The notes under the pieces: model-generated
Database searches by the model: none
The model's input: the letters and a program-made list of their open reading frames with translations, nothing else
What the model was told of the DNA's origin: nothing
NCBI GenBank assembly: GCA_021018815.1
Contig: JAITYX010000010.1
Coordinates: 7,517,501 to 7,581,500, forward strand
DNA length: 64,000 nt
Reading direction: 5' to 3'
Origin: Talinum fruticosum
Lineage: Eukaryota; Streptophyta; Magnoliopsida; Caryophyllales; Talinaceae
Translations under genes and position numbers: made by a program
In this document: in pieces, positions 26,531 to 39,697 of the stretch
How the letters are laid out: every line of letters starts with the position of its first letter
Position numbering within the stretch: the stretch's first letter is position 1

Positions 26531-28719
26531 AATTATCACATAACTTATTTACGGTTAGGTGATTTTTATTTAGAATTCGGCTACTTGATCGATCCACTTT
26601 GATCTTACCATATGAATCGTAGGCTGAACCTTGATATACCTCAAAACAATATCCGAGAAAAGAAAAAGAAATATGTATTTCCCATATTTCTAGTATTCCC
26701 TATTTTTTTATCGAAGTCCATTTCAGCGTCCAGGGCTGATGTAGGGCCCAATGAACAAGTTAACATGATCTATGAACAATTACGAGTAAAACATTCACAC
26801 GATAATTATTGGTGGTTTCGACAAAAAATGGCAAGAAAAAATGATTGCAATTAAATCTTACTAGTCCGGACCCGTGCTATGCACTAGAGTAATGTAATAA
26901 ATCTTAATATATATATAAAAAATACTTACAATAATGAAAATAGCAACGTCATAAATACATGTGTTTGTAAAAAATACTATCTTAAAATGTTTAAAATAGT
27001 AGGGAGTAAATATTAAGAGAGACATCAAATTAAATGACACGAGTGATAAATTCATCGATGGTGCGGGATCATTAAGTCTTCTTTTCCTCTTCTTACTCTG
27101 CTTGTACCAATAAGGAACCATGATAAAGTTATATTTTATTACAAACAATGTTAGAATATGAATATTATGTGTGTATATTGTGTACCTTCTATATGTATAA
27201 TTGGTATTTTGTAAATAATAAACTTCTTCCTCCCAATCAATAGATGTAATAAGAGCGATGGGTTCTTCTAATTCTTGATTGCATGGAGGCTCAATAAGAA
27301 ATACCCATGGTTTATTTAGGTAATCATCTATAATAGCGTACAATGAAAGCTCTCCTTATGGCTGCAGGAAAACATAATGTGGAAATATTATTAATATGTA
27401 CAATAAATGCTCCGGAATGCAATAGGTAGTCCAATACTTGTGATGCATATGTATCTAAATCATGTCGTGCTTGCATGGAGAAGAATTTGAACATCATCGT
27501 GGAGAATGGTAAATGTTATACAATATGTATGATGTGTTAAAAGAACCCTCAAGAAGTACCTATAATTTGAATAAGATAGTGAATAATAATGTTATCATTA
27601 AGTAGAAAATGTATAATAAGAAGCATATATCAATAACAAAAATTTGAGTATAACAAACCTTTTTGAATGATATCTGTTGGAGTTCGACATATACAATAAG
27701 GTAGATTCAATGCACATACATAAGTATGGGCACTATTTTTGCAACTAATGTAAGCGTCATAAACCATGGGATAAATGTCACTAACATATGCAAAAATCCT
27801 AAAATATTTCACTCGTATATATAGAAAATTTATAATATCACAATATAAAATTTAGAAGGAAACAGGAAATTTATATGAGATTGAGAAGTGTGCTTTACAT
27901 TTGGCCTAGATCTGCACTCGCCCAACGTAATCCTCGTAGCAGCGAACAACTTCTCCATATGCACAATCCGTAAAGTTCTCTTACAAATGAAATCAAAGTG
28001 ATCCATCATACCTTCGAGTACTGGAATACCTAATACATGCAATAAAATTATTAGGTGTGTTCAAATATATATAACTTGTATTAAGTATGAAAATTGAATA
28101 TAATGCTATAAGTACTATCCTTTCAATACATGTGTTGCTTCAGTTTTAGGATTAATCACCAATCTACTAATTGGTAAAGTAAACACTAATATCCCTAAAA
28201 TCAAAATATGTAGAAAATACACATTATAAATGTATACCATCATAATGGCCAAAATTGAACAATTTTACAAATGAAATATACTTTATTTGGATAGTAAAAA
28301 TACTATTATAGTCTCTAACATGTACTCTAGAAGTAAGAAGTACAGTTTCATTTTACAAAGAATGGTGAAGATGAGTGCCCTCCACTTCCGCAAAATCTCC
28401 CCACAAAGTTAACCTCAAAGAATGCATCCTATACATATAAATTATATGTACAAATGTTAGGTAACAAAGATGCATTGATAAGTTAGCGTAAAAGTGTTAG
28501 AGTCATGATAATACATACTGTATATCACAAAGTAGTACTTCGCGCTTCGCAGTTCCATTATTTCATGTCCTTTCCGGAGGAGATATATAAACCACCATGC
28601 TGATGATATCTATACGAAAAAAGTAAATATATTAAGCATACTTGAAAGAATATAAATGTATAAATACCGTAAGAAATTTGAATTTATAAACTATATTTAC
28701 CTACGACATTAGCTTGCGA

Positions 28720-29320
28720 TCACATACATGGTGGGACATTGATGAATGACACCAAATGTGGTAGGTGATGGTAAGGAATTTTATCACAATCATTAATGAT
28801 GCCAAGAAGTGTCGTTCTAGGCGTGAAAATCAACTTCAATATATTGGTAACCACTTTTTCTCTCCATCCGATGTAAGCGTAACCGACAACCCGGAGATGC
28901 AATGAACCTTGCCGGTTATCAGAACATTCATCCATCTACTAATATTATCATCACCTTACGTGATGCCAAATATCTCATCACACTACAAAATAAAGTATTA
29001 TATAGTTATTTAATATATATGTACATATTGGTGAAATTGTGACAATTTTGATAACGATAATACTCGATAATCCATGAATATCACTTTCCAAGTAGTTCGT
29101 GCCGCATATTTTCGAACACGCATGCATCGTATTAAGCGGATGGTTAAAGTCACAAACTTGTTGCAAGGGTTGATTGCACATATCGGCATATAATTACACA
29201 CTAAATTTGTCATCTCTATAATTACAAATAAATGAAAGTTAGCATGTAAGGGTATAATATATTTAACACATCGTAATTGGTTGGTAAAAGTAAAAGTATT
29301 CATAAACGTACAACACATTA
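28720..29320 (-). pseudogene. Possible RPA-like (OB-fold) remnant downstream of the Helitron helicase
   Basis: The minus strand can be read as broken frames with stretches such as LKLIFTPRTTLLGI and LPHLVSFINV. These loosely recall the N-terminus of the replication protein A-like proteins that many plant Helitrons carry. The resemblance is weak and the frame is interrupted. Its position between RepHel and the 3' end is where such a gene would sit. Treat as a guess. Confidence 0.25.
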
Positions 29321-29391
29321 CAATAATAAGAACATAATAATATAATAATTTTTAAATGTATATTCACATCCATATTTAACAAGAAAAGGAC

Positions 29392-32300
29392 TTACCAAAC
29401 ATCAGGAATGTCATTAAAGATTTCTCGATATATAATATCCTTGGTCATATTATTCGGCACATCCCTTTTATTGCAAATCGAAACTTTAGTCCTGAAAGGG
29501 AAGTCACGCAAGAGATTGCAACATATAGTTGTCCATAAGAGAAAACGAGGTTGAGGAAGATAAATGCCCACATATTGCAATGTTTGACCTTGACTTTTAT
29601 TGATTGTCATTGCAAAGGCAAACTTTAGAGGAAATTGCCTCCTCCTCAATGCGAATGGCGAGTCCTTAGCGGAAGGACTAAGGTCAACTCGTGAGATAGT
29701 AGCTCGAATGTCCAATGTTTCGACCCATCAAGATTTTTGCTTGTAACACCCTACTTCCCAACTTTTGAATAATTAAGCGGTGTCATTACATATCTAATTG
29801 ATGGGTCAAGATTTCTCAATAGAACCACAGGAGCACCAACTTTCAATTCAATTTTATGATTTGGAAATCCTAAAAAGTTCATCCCATGTAACAACTCCGG
29901 TGGATTAATATCATCAATCATGTTATCATTGTGACTCGGTAGAAATGTATCGGAACTCAAATATGTATGGGTTTCACTTGGAAAGTTGTGCTAGAATTTT
30001 GGAATTAATTTTATCGACATCAATGTTCAAGGGTGCCAATATACAACGGTCTTGAAAGTAGGAATCATCTTTGTATCTATCAATCAAATTTGGGTATACG
30101 AATTCTGTCAAATTCATAAGGCTATTATTGTCATTATTGATGAGGAATTCTACCGAAATCTCTATCCAATTTGACTCACTGCCCCCAAAACGAATATCCT
30201 TGAATAGAACCTTTACCAACATTTAAAGTCCATTCCGCAAAATTTCGCAATTTCTCATGATCATCGTGACTCAAATTTGCATGCATGAGTTGCATGTTGA
30301 TCTTTAGAAGTTGGATATTCCAAAGAGACCAAAATATAGCTCTTGCTATCAAAAATGCCCTCTCTATTCCCCTTGGTCACAACCGGAAGAACTTGCCTAA
30401 AGTCACCTCCATAAATCACCAATTTCCCCCAAATGCTTGGTTCGGACTACAAATATCTCGTAAGGAGCATTCAAATGCTTCTAATGTATAGCGATGAGTC
30501 ATTGGAACCTCATCCCATATAATAAGGGATGCTTCCCTAATGAGTTTTGCTAATTCAAATTGCTTGGAAATTGAGCAGGTGGACGTCTCGTTTGCATCAA
30601 TTGGGATCTTAAACATTGAATGAGCTGTTTTCCCAAAAGGTAACAACGAGTGCGGTTATTCCGAGATGATGCCACCGACAACACTTTCAAACCTTTTAAC
30701 CTAAAATAAGTAACGATAGCCTTCCAAAGATATGTTTTCCCACTCCCTCCACTTGCCATAAATAAAAAACAGCCCCCATTGCCATCTTCATCCGAATGAA
30801 TTATCGATTGGAATACCTGCAGTCGATCTGAATTTAATGTCGGAAGTAACATGCGAAAGTTTTCTCCTCCCTATTCTTGATCATAATCTAATTGCTCTCT
30901 TATGAGTACTGTTCCCAAGTTGTTGTACCATATCGGGTGAAGGTAAAGGCATAGGAGGGTAATCCTTTAGCGATTGGCCGTTCTTATTCAAAACTAACTC
31001 AATTTCATAAAGTCCCATATTTTTCTGTTGTTCTACGGTTATCTCTAAAGAAGAGTGTCTATTTTCTCTTTGTAACATTCTATGTAAATCATCGGTAAGA
31101 TCTTCCCAGTGTTGTTCCCACAAGCTGAAGAACATTTGACACCTCCGAAAACATAAACATTGAACAAAACATACTCCTTAGTTACGCACTTTGTTGCCCA
31201 TGTTGATGCTTCGTTAGTGCTTGGTGTCATTCATTAGTGTCATCTAACAACCCTTGTGTTAAGCAAGCTTCCTTAAAAGTTGAATATACGACTCCATCAA
31301 TAATTCTTAAGTCCTCATATGATGTGGCTCCTTTAACAATATGCAACAACATTCGCGAGATAATATCTCTCTCCCATATTTGGATGAGCATAGGGTAATC
31401 GCCAATACTTACCCTTTGCTTTCTCTTAATCCATTTCTTATAGGATTTATTCCAAACATAGTAAGACGGAAATGTTGCAAAGGTATAATGTATTGCTTCA
31501 ACATCTTCAATGTTCGCGATGAAACCACGAAGTCAACATAGTAACTCTCTCACTTGCTGTATCAACAACTCCGGGAAGTGAATCCTTATCATTGAATACA
31601 ACATACTTGTTGTCTAGGAAAATGGTATTGTAATAACTCAACGGAAGGATAACGTTGTGTTATGTCAAATTCAAACATTCTCCAAATAGCATCCACAGGT
31701 GACACATAACGACAATCTAAATATTATTTAATCTCATCAACCAATTCATAACGTTGAGGACCTGTACCATATTCTGCACTTTGTCCATTATCTTCAATAA
31801 TAATGATCGCTCGATCAGGTCCCTTGTGCATATACTTGTGAAGGTATTTAATCACTTTCTTTTGTGCACAACGTTCGACATTAATATGTGCATCATATTT
31901 CACACAGAGATCACGATTATACGGTACTACCCATCTATTGTCAACATCATTACCCCGGATAGTTACACTTCTACCATCATCCCTACATCTATATTTGATA
32001 AAACCATTTTCTTCAATAATGGTATTATCACAAAACAGATTTAGGATAATGCTTTAAGCAAGTGTCACTATCCATACGAGGAGCATAAGAGGTGTTAATG
32101 CCACATGGACCATGTATCATATGTTTGGTGACAGTTTTAAATGCAAGGGGATCATTATCCATATCGGGAAGCTCTACACATATTATACGGTCTATGTCTT
32201 CCGCACATGTACATTTGCAAAGGTTAATAGTATATGGGCATGTGGTAATCCCCGCTTTTGGAATTCAATAACATGTATATCTGCAATAACTTTACCAAAT

Positions 32301-33560
32301 ACATTCCTCTCCTTGAAGTCTCGTTTTAGCTCTTTTAACCTTAAACGAAAAACTCTAGCAACAATATCCGGTCTATTATTTGCATGTTGGCCTGGTTGTT
32401 GTGACAAAGCCTCTTGAATTTCAGGCCAATTTGGATTACGCGTGAATGTCACAAAGAAATCGGGGTAACTCATTTTATTACATATGATCATTGCATCTAA
32501 AAAGTGTTGTATCATATAACGTGGCCCCCTTAAATGTTGCGGGTAAGATTAACCTCTTTCCAACTGCAAAGGCATCATTTTCTCCAGCGATAATGACATC
32601 TTGCAAGCCGTTGTATAATTCGGCTTGAGTGTACTTTGGTGCTCCTTAATATATCTTAACATCCAAGCCTCAATTGCACTATAACAATTTACAATAAATT
32701 GTAGAAACAATCTACAACATCAAAGTAAAATGTTCCCTTCATTTACTCTATATTGTATAATTAGTGCAAAAAACTCTCTCATCGTCACCATTACACGACT
32801 ACTACTTGATCCTTCGACACATGGAATATTGAACGCCCAACCATATGTTCCATATGGAAATAGTAGTGGATATTGAAGAGGCATATACGACGGAGAAGTT
32901 TCATATATTCGCTGTAAATTTCCGTCTACTTTACGGACAATGAGGTCTCGATCTTCGTTACGCTTCATGGTCACCGCCGACTATGAGACCTGCTACTTCA
33001 TTTCTTGTGGGCATTGTGTATTGTCGTTCAGGGCGTGCTTTGATTATCCGAATGCTTAAATTAACAACGCTGTCTACTTGTAAGACATCTCGTGCATTTC
33101 GGAAAATCTTCACATAAGGATTCACGACATCAAGCATACGTTGTAAGGACTCTAAAGTAGTATAATCAAGTCCACGTATAGTTTGTTCGCCATTCAAAGC
33201 CCTACACCAATTTTGGACTTCATTATTGGTGTCATAGATTTATAGTGGTGCAAATTTGGGCCTTTGTCCTTGTCCAGGAAGTAATGAACCAACATGATGG
33301 TAATTTCGCGCACTTATTCCGAAAGAGTAAGGACCTCGCCCATCCATTATAGATCGATCGATAGATCCACCCATTGATGTGAATGATAACATGGAGTTAT
33401 ACATCCCGACATTATCAAGAAAATTTTGTTGATTCAACAATGTGTTTAGTAGAGGAGGAGGCGGGGTTAATGCTGCCAACCTAACATGCTCACCTTGACG
33501 AGCATAACATGAATCGAGGTTACGAGACGTTACTTTTGGCGACTCTTTCCTCTAGCCACA
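29392..33560 (-). pseudogene. Helitron Rep/PIF1-type helicase (RepHel) pseudogene
   Basis: The coding strand is minus and the protein is spread over at least ten short frames. In order: an N-terminal part (33,479-32,720) with YETSPSYMPLQYPLLFPYGT; the Helitron-like N domain (about 32,515-32,192) with YPDFFVTFTRNPNWPEIQEA and the Rep HUH motif in GLPHAHILLTF; a helicase part (30,852-30,416) with Walker A ASGGSGKTYLWK and Walker B LIIWDEVPM; and a C-terminal helicase part (29,715-29,392) with MTINKSQGQTLQYVGIYLP. This is the rolling-circle replication protein of plant Helitrons. Frames are broken throughout by frameshifts and stops, so it cannot be active. The order of domains is normal for the family. 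Confidence 0.88.
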
Positions 33561-36200
33561 TGGTTGCTTTACGGTGATTGCAAGAAATCAAAGTTCTAGT
33601 GAAATACAAACGATGCTGTGTGTAATTGATAAGCTGAGTTGCTCTAGATTGTGCTTGATGGCGTTCGTGTTCTACAATAAGGTGTGGTTACGCCTTATTA
33701 GGATGTCGCAGGTTAAATCACCTCATTTGTTGAGCAAGTCTTGTTCGAAGGCTATTCCTAATGTTATCCACATTTTCGGATGGAGCTACCATAACTATGT
33801 TTAAAAAAAAGATATATTTCCACAATAATTTAGACTATAATTTTCATTGTTCGATCAACTATAAATTACTATTATTTTAAATGTTTAAAATATACTATAT
33901 TTCATATTGTTTTAATTTTATGAAGGAGATATGTGGTTCAATTTTAATTGTATTGTATTCCATATTGTTTTAGTTTTAGGAAGGAAATATGTGGTTCAAT
34001 TTTAATTGTACTATATTAAGTTTAATTTTTACAATATGTAAAAATATGATATTGTGCTTAACAACATATTATTATATGCATCGTTTATGCATTAATGTTT
34101 TGTAATTTTTAATTTGAAAATGATAGATGTGGTTCAAAATTAAATGCATATATTATTTTAAATTTTTTATAGTATGTAAAAATATGAATGAGCTTAAGCA
34201 CATATTATTTTTTAAAAAGTTACACCGTGCTATACACAAAGAAATATAATAATTTTTAAAAAGAACATATGCTTGTAATATTTCATATTTTTTATAATCC
34301 TAGTAAGGAGATATGCGGTTAAATGAAGGTGTACATTAATTTTAAATTAGTTATAGAGGCTTAAAAGAAATACAATACGGACGTTAAGTAATTTTTTTAT
34401 TAATTAATGTCCTAATCTATAGTAATAATGTAGTAATCTATAGTAATCTAATTAAACATACAAAATGAGTTAAACAATTATAGTGCCTTTTGGTTCTAAT
34501 GAAGTAAAGCCTAGTTGGAAAGAAAATTAAGCATATATTATTGTTCTTATCTATACTCGGAAATAATATTCTTTGGGCAAATTCGGAAGGGATTTTGGAG
34601 TTATGCATTGGAGTAATGAAGTAAATGATATGGGTTAAATCTCTCGTCTTCCTCCATGAAGTTATGATTATTATTATTGATGGTCCACTTGTGTCGTTGT
34701 TTTTGGATGTGCTCTTGATAATTTGTCTTATATTTGTACATTCAATACTGTTATCTTGTTTTGATTTGTAAAAATTTATATGTTGAGTTAATTTCCTATT
34801 GGAGTGGAATTTAATATTTTTTAATCAAATAAAAAATAAAAAATAAAAAATTAATATAATTATAAAATGATAAGGCGTTTCAATGTAAATTACATATTAG
34901 GCGGTGCATAACAACATAAGTTAATATATCAAATAAATTTATTAAAAAACTAAAAAATTTCAAATATTTCAAATAAAGAGACGGAAAAAAATTAATACAT
35001 GTATACTTACAACATATAAATGATAAACTTAAGATAAAAAAGAAAATTTGAATTTGAAATCTACCTTTAATAATACCCGAGTGTCAAAGAAAAAACTTGT
35101 GAAATCAAAATAAAACTTTAGAAAAAACTTGAATTCGAGTACCTCCAATAATGCTTGAGAATGATAGAACAAACCTAATCAAAATTTTAAAAATAAATTT
35201 ATACTTAAGTCAAAAATTTCTGTTCAAATTATAGAATTAAAAAAATAATACTATTCGGATTAATAATACTACCAACCCTTTTATAATTCTTAATTCATAA
35301 ATAACTTTAAACTGCTAGACAACTATTCCAAATAATAACTTTAAGTTGAAGCTCATTTATTACTATACATTGTACAAATTACTATTATAGATTTGAGTTA
35401 AATATAATAACTCGAATATTACATCAAGGAGTAGGGTAGTGTTCTTAATTCATAAAAAAAGTGTAATTTGTAACTTTTCGTTTCATACTACAATGTTTAA
35501 GTTAATTTCATCTCTTTATCTGCGAGATAGTGAATCCATTTTCTCTTTCTCTTTCTTTTTCTTGGTTGGAACATTGAAGTGGATTAGACCCATACCAAAT
35601 TTAATTGGGATCTTTCCCTTGTTGCATAGCCTAATACAGGAAGAAATATAATATCGGTAGTCGTTAATCACAAAAAACCACCCAATATCAAACAATATTA
35701 CAAATTGGATAGGCGTATTTACGTAACACATCAACAACAATAACTACAACAATTGTGGATGGATTAAACACCATAATTGCTTTAAGAATACTATATTAAT
35801 TGCTTTAAGAAGAGGATAGGTAGCAAACCCCCTCCCCCCCAAAAAAATAAATCCCCAACATAAGGGAAATCTACAATGTCATGAATCACTAATGAAATAG
35901 TAATTTCTATTTTGTAATTTAAATAGAAACAATGAAGCAAGGAAAAATATGAGGAAAGAAAATTTTTTAAAAAAAGGTTATATTTTGGACAAGTTTACAC
36001 ATACTATCAAAAATCATGAACTTCTAAGGCATACGAGCAAAGAAGGATAAATTGACAAATATACCATACAAATGACATATAAACCATACATAAACCCTAA
36101 TGTAACCCACGGCTTAAGGATGAGCTGATCCATAGACAATCTTACACCTACACATAATTTCGGTATACACCAGCCTCGTTTTGTTGGGCATCTTTCAGGA
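33561..36200. other. AT-rich DNA inside the probable Helitron
   Basis: No coding sequence is recognised. There are partial direct repeats near 33,920-34,020 (ATGTGGTTCAATTTTAATTG appears twice about 70 bases apart) and long A/T runs. Confidence 0.5.
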
Positions 36201-36369
36201 CCCGACCATTTTTCACTTCACACAAATTTTTAAGTGAGACCATCTCAACCAACAAAAGAGGGTTTATTAGTTCAAGAGATGCGTCAACATCTCGCTTTCT
36301 CAAGTCTGGATGAAAATGTGGGCAATAAGAGATTCAACTCTACAAGTAATTATAGGTTTTGGGTTAGAT

Positions 36370-36850
36370 CCAAAACTTTAAACTTTTCAACAACCATCCA
36401 CTTAACTTTCATATCAATGTGTCAAAATCCAAAATGCGGAGAAGTTCTCCAAACAGAACAACGGGGCATCATTCAAACAGAAACAAATGACTCTCCAACC
36501 CAAAATCTTTTCTAACAAGAATAGACAAATCCAAACTTTGCATTTGAGCAAAATAAAAAATTCATCAAAAACCCATGCCAAATATGGTAATTTACAACCT
36601 CTAGTAATTGAAGCAATCAACCTTTCTAGTTTCAACGATCATCCAATTAACTTTCACATCATCGTATCAAATCGAACAACAGGGCATCATTCAAACAAAA
36701 AGAAATGATTCTTTCTAAACCAAAATCTCATCTTTTCTAACATGCAGAGGTAAATCCAAACTTTGCATTGAAACAAAATCAAGAATTCATCAAAACCCAT
36801 GTCTAATTTAGTAATTTACAACCTCTGTTATCATAATTAATCCAAACCCA
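36370..36850. repeat. Diverged tandem duplication, period about 216 bases
   Basis: GGGCATCATTCAAACA occurs at about 36,465 and again at about 36,681. Related flanks follow in both copies (AAATCCAAACTTTGCATT, AATTTACAACCTCT), and related sequence precedes both (CATCCACTTAACTTTCATAT / CATCCAATTAACTTTCACAT). The copies are diverged by substitutions and small indels. Confidence 0.65.
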
Positions 36851-37129
36851 TAATCTAAACCCCCTCCCAGACAACCACTAAACGTACAAAAGTTTAAAAA
36901 CCCATAATCTAAAATCTCTCAAAACTAACGAGAAAAGTATGATCGGCAAATTATGCATCTAACCACGGGGATCCAACCAACACAACGAAATTCAAAACAA
37001 TTCAAGTACGATAAACGAAATCCGACCTAAAAAGTGAGTTGTATAACAAAAAACCAAAGAAACTTCGAGATTATGGGCAAAAACTGCGAGAATCTCGGGG
37101 TGATCAAACGAAATGAAGAAAGCAAAGAG

Positions 37130-37810
37130 CAAATCAAAATGAGAAGAGGCGAAAAGAAGGAAGGATAGAGAAAATTCTATGGCCGGCGGAGCGAGGAATG
37201 GCAGCGACGTTGGGCTGAGCTACTAGATCGATGAATCGGAGGGGGAGCTGGGAGTGGAAGAACAGAGAATAACGGGGAATTTATTTATAAATCGAAAAGG
37301 AGTAGACGAAACTTAGAATATGCACAGATTTTCAAATTACATCAATTTACGGAAAGTGAGAGAGACAGAGACAGAGACGAGAGGACGTCAAAACTCGAAG
37401 AGGAAGGAGACGACGGCGGCCTCGACGACTATGGATGATGATGGTGGGTGTAGGGCTGGTTGATTCCGGCTTCAAAGGAGGACGACGATGGCGGTGCGAG
37501 GCTGGTTGATTCCGGGAGAGACAGAGGGCGTTGGAACTCGAAGAGGAAGGAGACGACGGCGGCCTCGGCGGCTGTGGATGACGACGGTGGGTGTAGGGTT
37601 GGTTGATTCCGTCTTCGAGAGCGGGACGACGATGGCGGTGTGAGGCTGGTTGATTCAGGCTTTAGATGTGAGAAGTAGTGGAAGAGAGAGAGAGAGGGGG
37701 TTAAGATAGAGGTAGAAGAAGTGGTGAATATGGGCATTTGGTGGAAGAGAGAGAAGAAATAGAGAGAGAAGGTAGAGTTATAGATAGATGCGAAAGGATA
37801 GAGACGTGAC
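37130..37810 (-). other. GC-rich gene-like segment, possibly captured by the Helitron
   Basis: This is a GC-rich island in otherwise AT-rich transposon DNA. It includes a direct repeat of about 143 bases (copies start near 37,397 and 37,540, each with GAAGAGGAAGGAGACGACGG). A minus-strand frame runs across 37,812-37,429 but is low-complexity (Ser, Pro, Leu) and resembles a translated 5' UTR more than a protein. The composition resembles a plant gene's leader region, so capture of a gene fragment is possible. No source gene is recognised. Confidence 0.35.
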
Positions 37811-38051
37811 AAGACCCGAGGAAGTGGGTCACATAGCGAAAGGATAGAGACGTCAACGGTTGGAGTTTATCAACGACTGGAGTTTAGGAAGTGGATATTT
37901 GATTTAATTTTTTTATTGATAAATTAATTTATATCAACGATTGAAGTTTATCTGCACAATTTTAATGGTTGAGATAATCTTAAATTCAGAAAATTACTAC
38001 GGTTACGAGTATTTTGAAATTTGAAAAGATTGGCATTATATAATGTATAGA

Positions 38052-38087
38052 TTATTTTTAATTTTGTTTAATTTTTCTGAAAAATTA

Positions 38088-38166
<79 letters not shown>

Positions 38167-38315
38167 TTGGCATGGAGTAAAAAGAGTCCATATATGAGTG
38201 GAAACCTTATTTTTTCAATGATAAATTATTATTTTTTATTGGACGAAATTCCTAAATTCACTCTCGGACCGCCATGTCATCTTTTTGAAAATATTAGCAT
38301 TATATAGTGTATAGA
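38052..38315 (-). mobile_element. Helitron 5' terminal segment with (ATT)n tract
   Basis: It contains an (ATT)n tract (about 38,086-38,165), then the conserved block GAGTAAAAAGAGTCCATAT, ACCGCCATGTCATC and GCATTATATAGTGTATAGA ending at 38,315, followed by host T. Read on the minus strand it starts A|TCTATACACTATATAATGC. It sits directly beside the terminus at 38,051. Confidence 0.6.
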
Positions 38316-38319
38316 TAGG

Positions 38320-39090
38320 GTTTAGTTAAAATCTTTTTAATCTGTTAGTATTAATTTTCTTAGTTTTTATAACTGATTTGATAATTTTTAGATTTTTTTC
38401 TAATTTAGGTTAAAGTAGGTCTTTAATTAATAAATTTATAAATTTAGTTTTTTCATTTTGATTTTAGGTGTTTAGGATATATTTAAGTCCAAAAAATAAT
38501 TTTAATATTCTAGTAATTTAATTATTTATTTTCTCATTTACTTAGTGCAGTTTATTATTTGTTTTACTTTCTGTTTAAGATTATATTTTTATTTTACTAT
38601 TTTTAATTCTATTTAATTTTTCTGAAAAACTATAAAAAAATATTTTTGGGTTTTACGTTACATTTATATTTTTTCAGATTTTTGATTTAATTTATTATAT
38701 AATTTTGTATATTTGTTATTTATTAATTTTCTCCTTAGTTTTGTTTTTATTTTCTATTTTATATTTTTATGAATTAATTAGGATGATTAATTATTATTTA
38801 ATTTTTATATTAAGATTAGATAATTTTATAATATATAACTGATTTGATAATTTTTCAGACTTATTTACTAATTAGGTTAAAATATGTTTTTAATTTCATA
38901 AATTTATAAATTTAGTTTTTTCATTTTTATTTTAGGTTTTTAGGCTATTAGGTCCATAAAAAGGTTTAATATTTTGGTAATTTAATTATTTATTTTTGTA
39001 TTTATTTAGTGCATTTTATTATTTGTTTAACTTTTTGTTTAATTTTTTGTTTTTATTTTATTATTTTTAATTTTGTTTAATTTTTCTGAA
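38320..39090. repeat. T-rich interspersed repeat, copies 2 and 3 in tandem
   Basis: Two successive copies of the family also seen at 24.3-24.9 kb. Shared blocks include GATTTGATAATTTTT, TTAATAAATTTATAAATT and TTAGGTCCATAAAAAGG (or its variant). The second copy ends in TTTAATTTTTCTGAAAAA just before the (ATT)n tract at 39,093. Confidence 0.55.
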
Positions 39091-39092
39091 AA

Positions 39093-39176
<84 letters not shown>

Positions 39177-39375
39177 TTGGTATGGAGTAAAAAAGAGTCC
39201 TTATATGAGTGGAAACCTATTTTTTTCAATGATAAATTATTATTTTTTATTGGACAAAACTCCTAAATTCACTTTCATACCGCCATGTCATCTTTTTGAA
39301 AAAATTGGCATTATAAATTCATTCTCACACCGCCATGTCATCTTTTTTAAAAGATTGACATTATAGAGTGTATAG

Positions 39376-39413
<38 letters not shown>
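39093..39413 (-). mobile_element. Helitron 5' terminal segments in tandem with (ATT)n tracts
   Basis: (ATT)n tracts lie at about 39,093-39,177 and 39,377-39,413. Between them is the conserved block, with one internal end cut short at GGCATTATA (39,307-39,315), a repeat of the CACACCGCCATGTCATC segment, and then a full terminus ending at 39,376 (GTGTATAGA then host T). Another partial block without a terminus follows at 39,415-39,530. Confidence 0.55.
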
Positions 39414-39527
39414 GGCATGGAGTAAAAAGAGTACATATATGAGTGGAAACCTATTTTTTTCAATGATAAATTATTATTTTTTATTGGACAAAACTCTTAA
39501 ATTCACTCTCAAACCGCCATGTCATTT

Positions 39528-39692
39528 TGATAAGTAAATTTACATTTTGCTTAAAAATAATAGGATAAGTAAGTTTACTTAAAAAATAATGACGTGACGT
39601 GGCATTTGGCAGTGTGAGCTTTTAGGAGCATTTAAGAATTTGTAGGTGAACTCCACGCCACGTCACTTTGATAAGTAAATTTACATTTTGCC
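39528..39692 (+). repeat. 24-base direct repeat flanking about 115 bases
   Basis: TTGATAAGTAAATTTACATT (plus TTGC) occurs at about 39,528 and 39,668. The second copy runs to the edge of the TAGGGCGAGCAT sequence at 39,698. It could be a local tandem duplication. Confidence 0.6.
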
Positions 39693-39697
39693 TCGTG

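Larger units (their letters stand above)
26861..38051 (-). mobile_element. Decayed Helitron, minus orientation (3' end certain, 5' end tentative)
   Basis: The 3' end is clear. Read on the minus strand it is GTGCATAGCAC (short hairpin), then GGGTCCGGACTAG at 26,861, followed by host T at 26,860, as expected for a Helitron CTAG-T terminus without target-site duplication. RepHel pseudogene sequence lies upstream on the same strand (29.4-33.5 kb). The nearest Helitron 5' end in the right orientation is at 38,051 (A|TCTATACATTATATAATGCC on the minus strand), which would give an 11.2-kb element. The ends at 38,315 and 39,376 are alternatives. A true 5' end closer to 34 kb cannot be ruled out. Confidence 0.55.

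Noticed and set aside
29392..33479. Host PIF1 DNA helicase gene.
   Set aside because: Helicase motifs follow a Helitron Rep domain with a HUH motif on the same strand, and a Helitron 3' end lies downstream.
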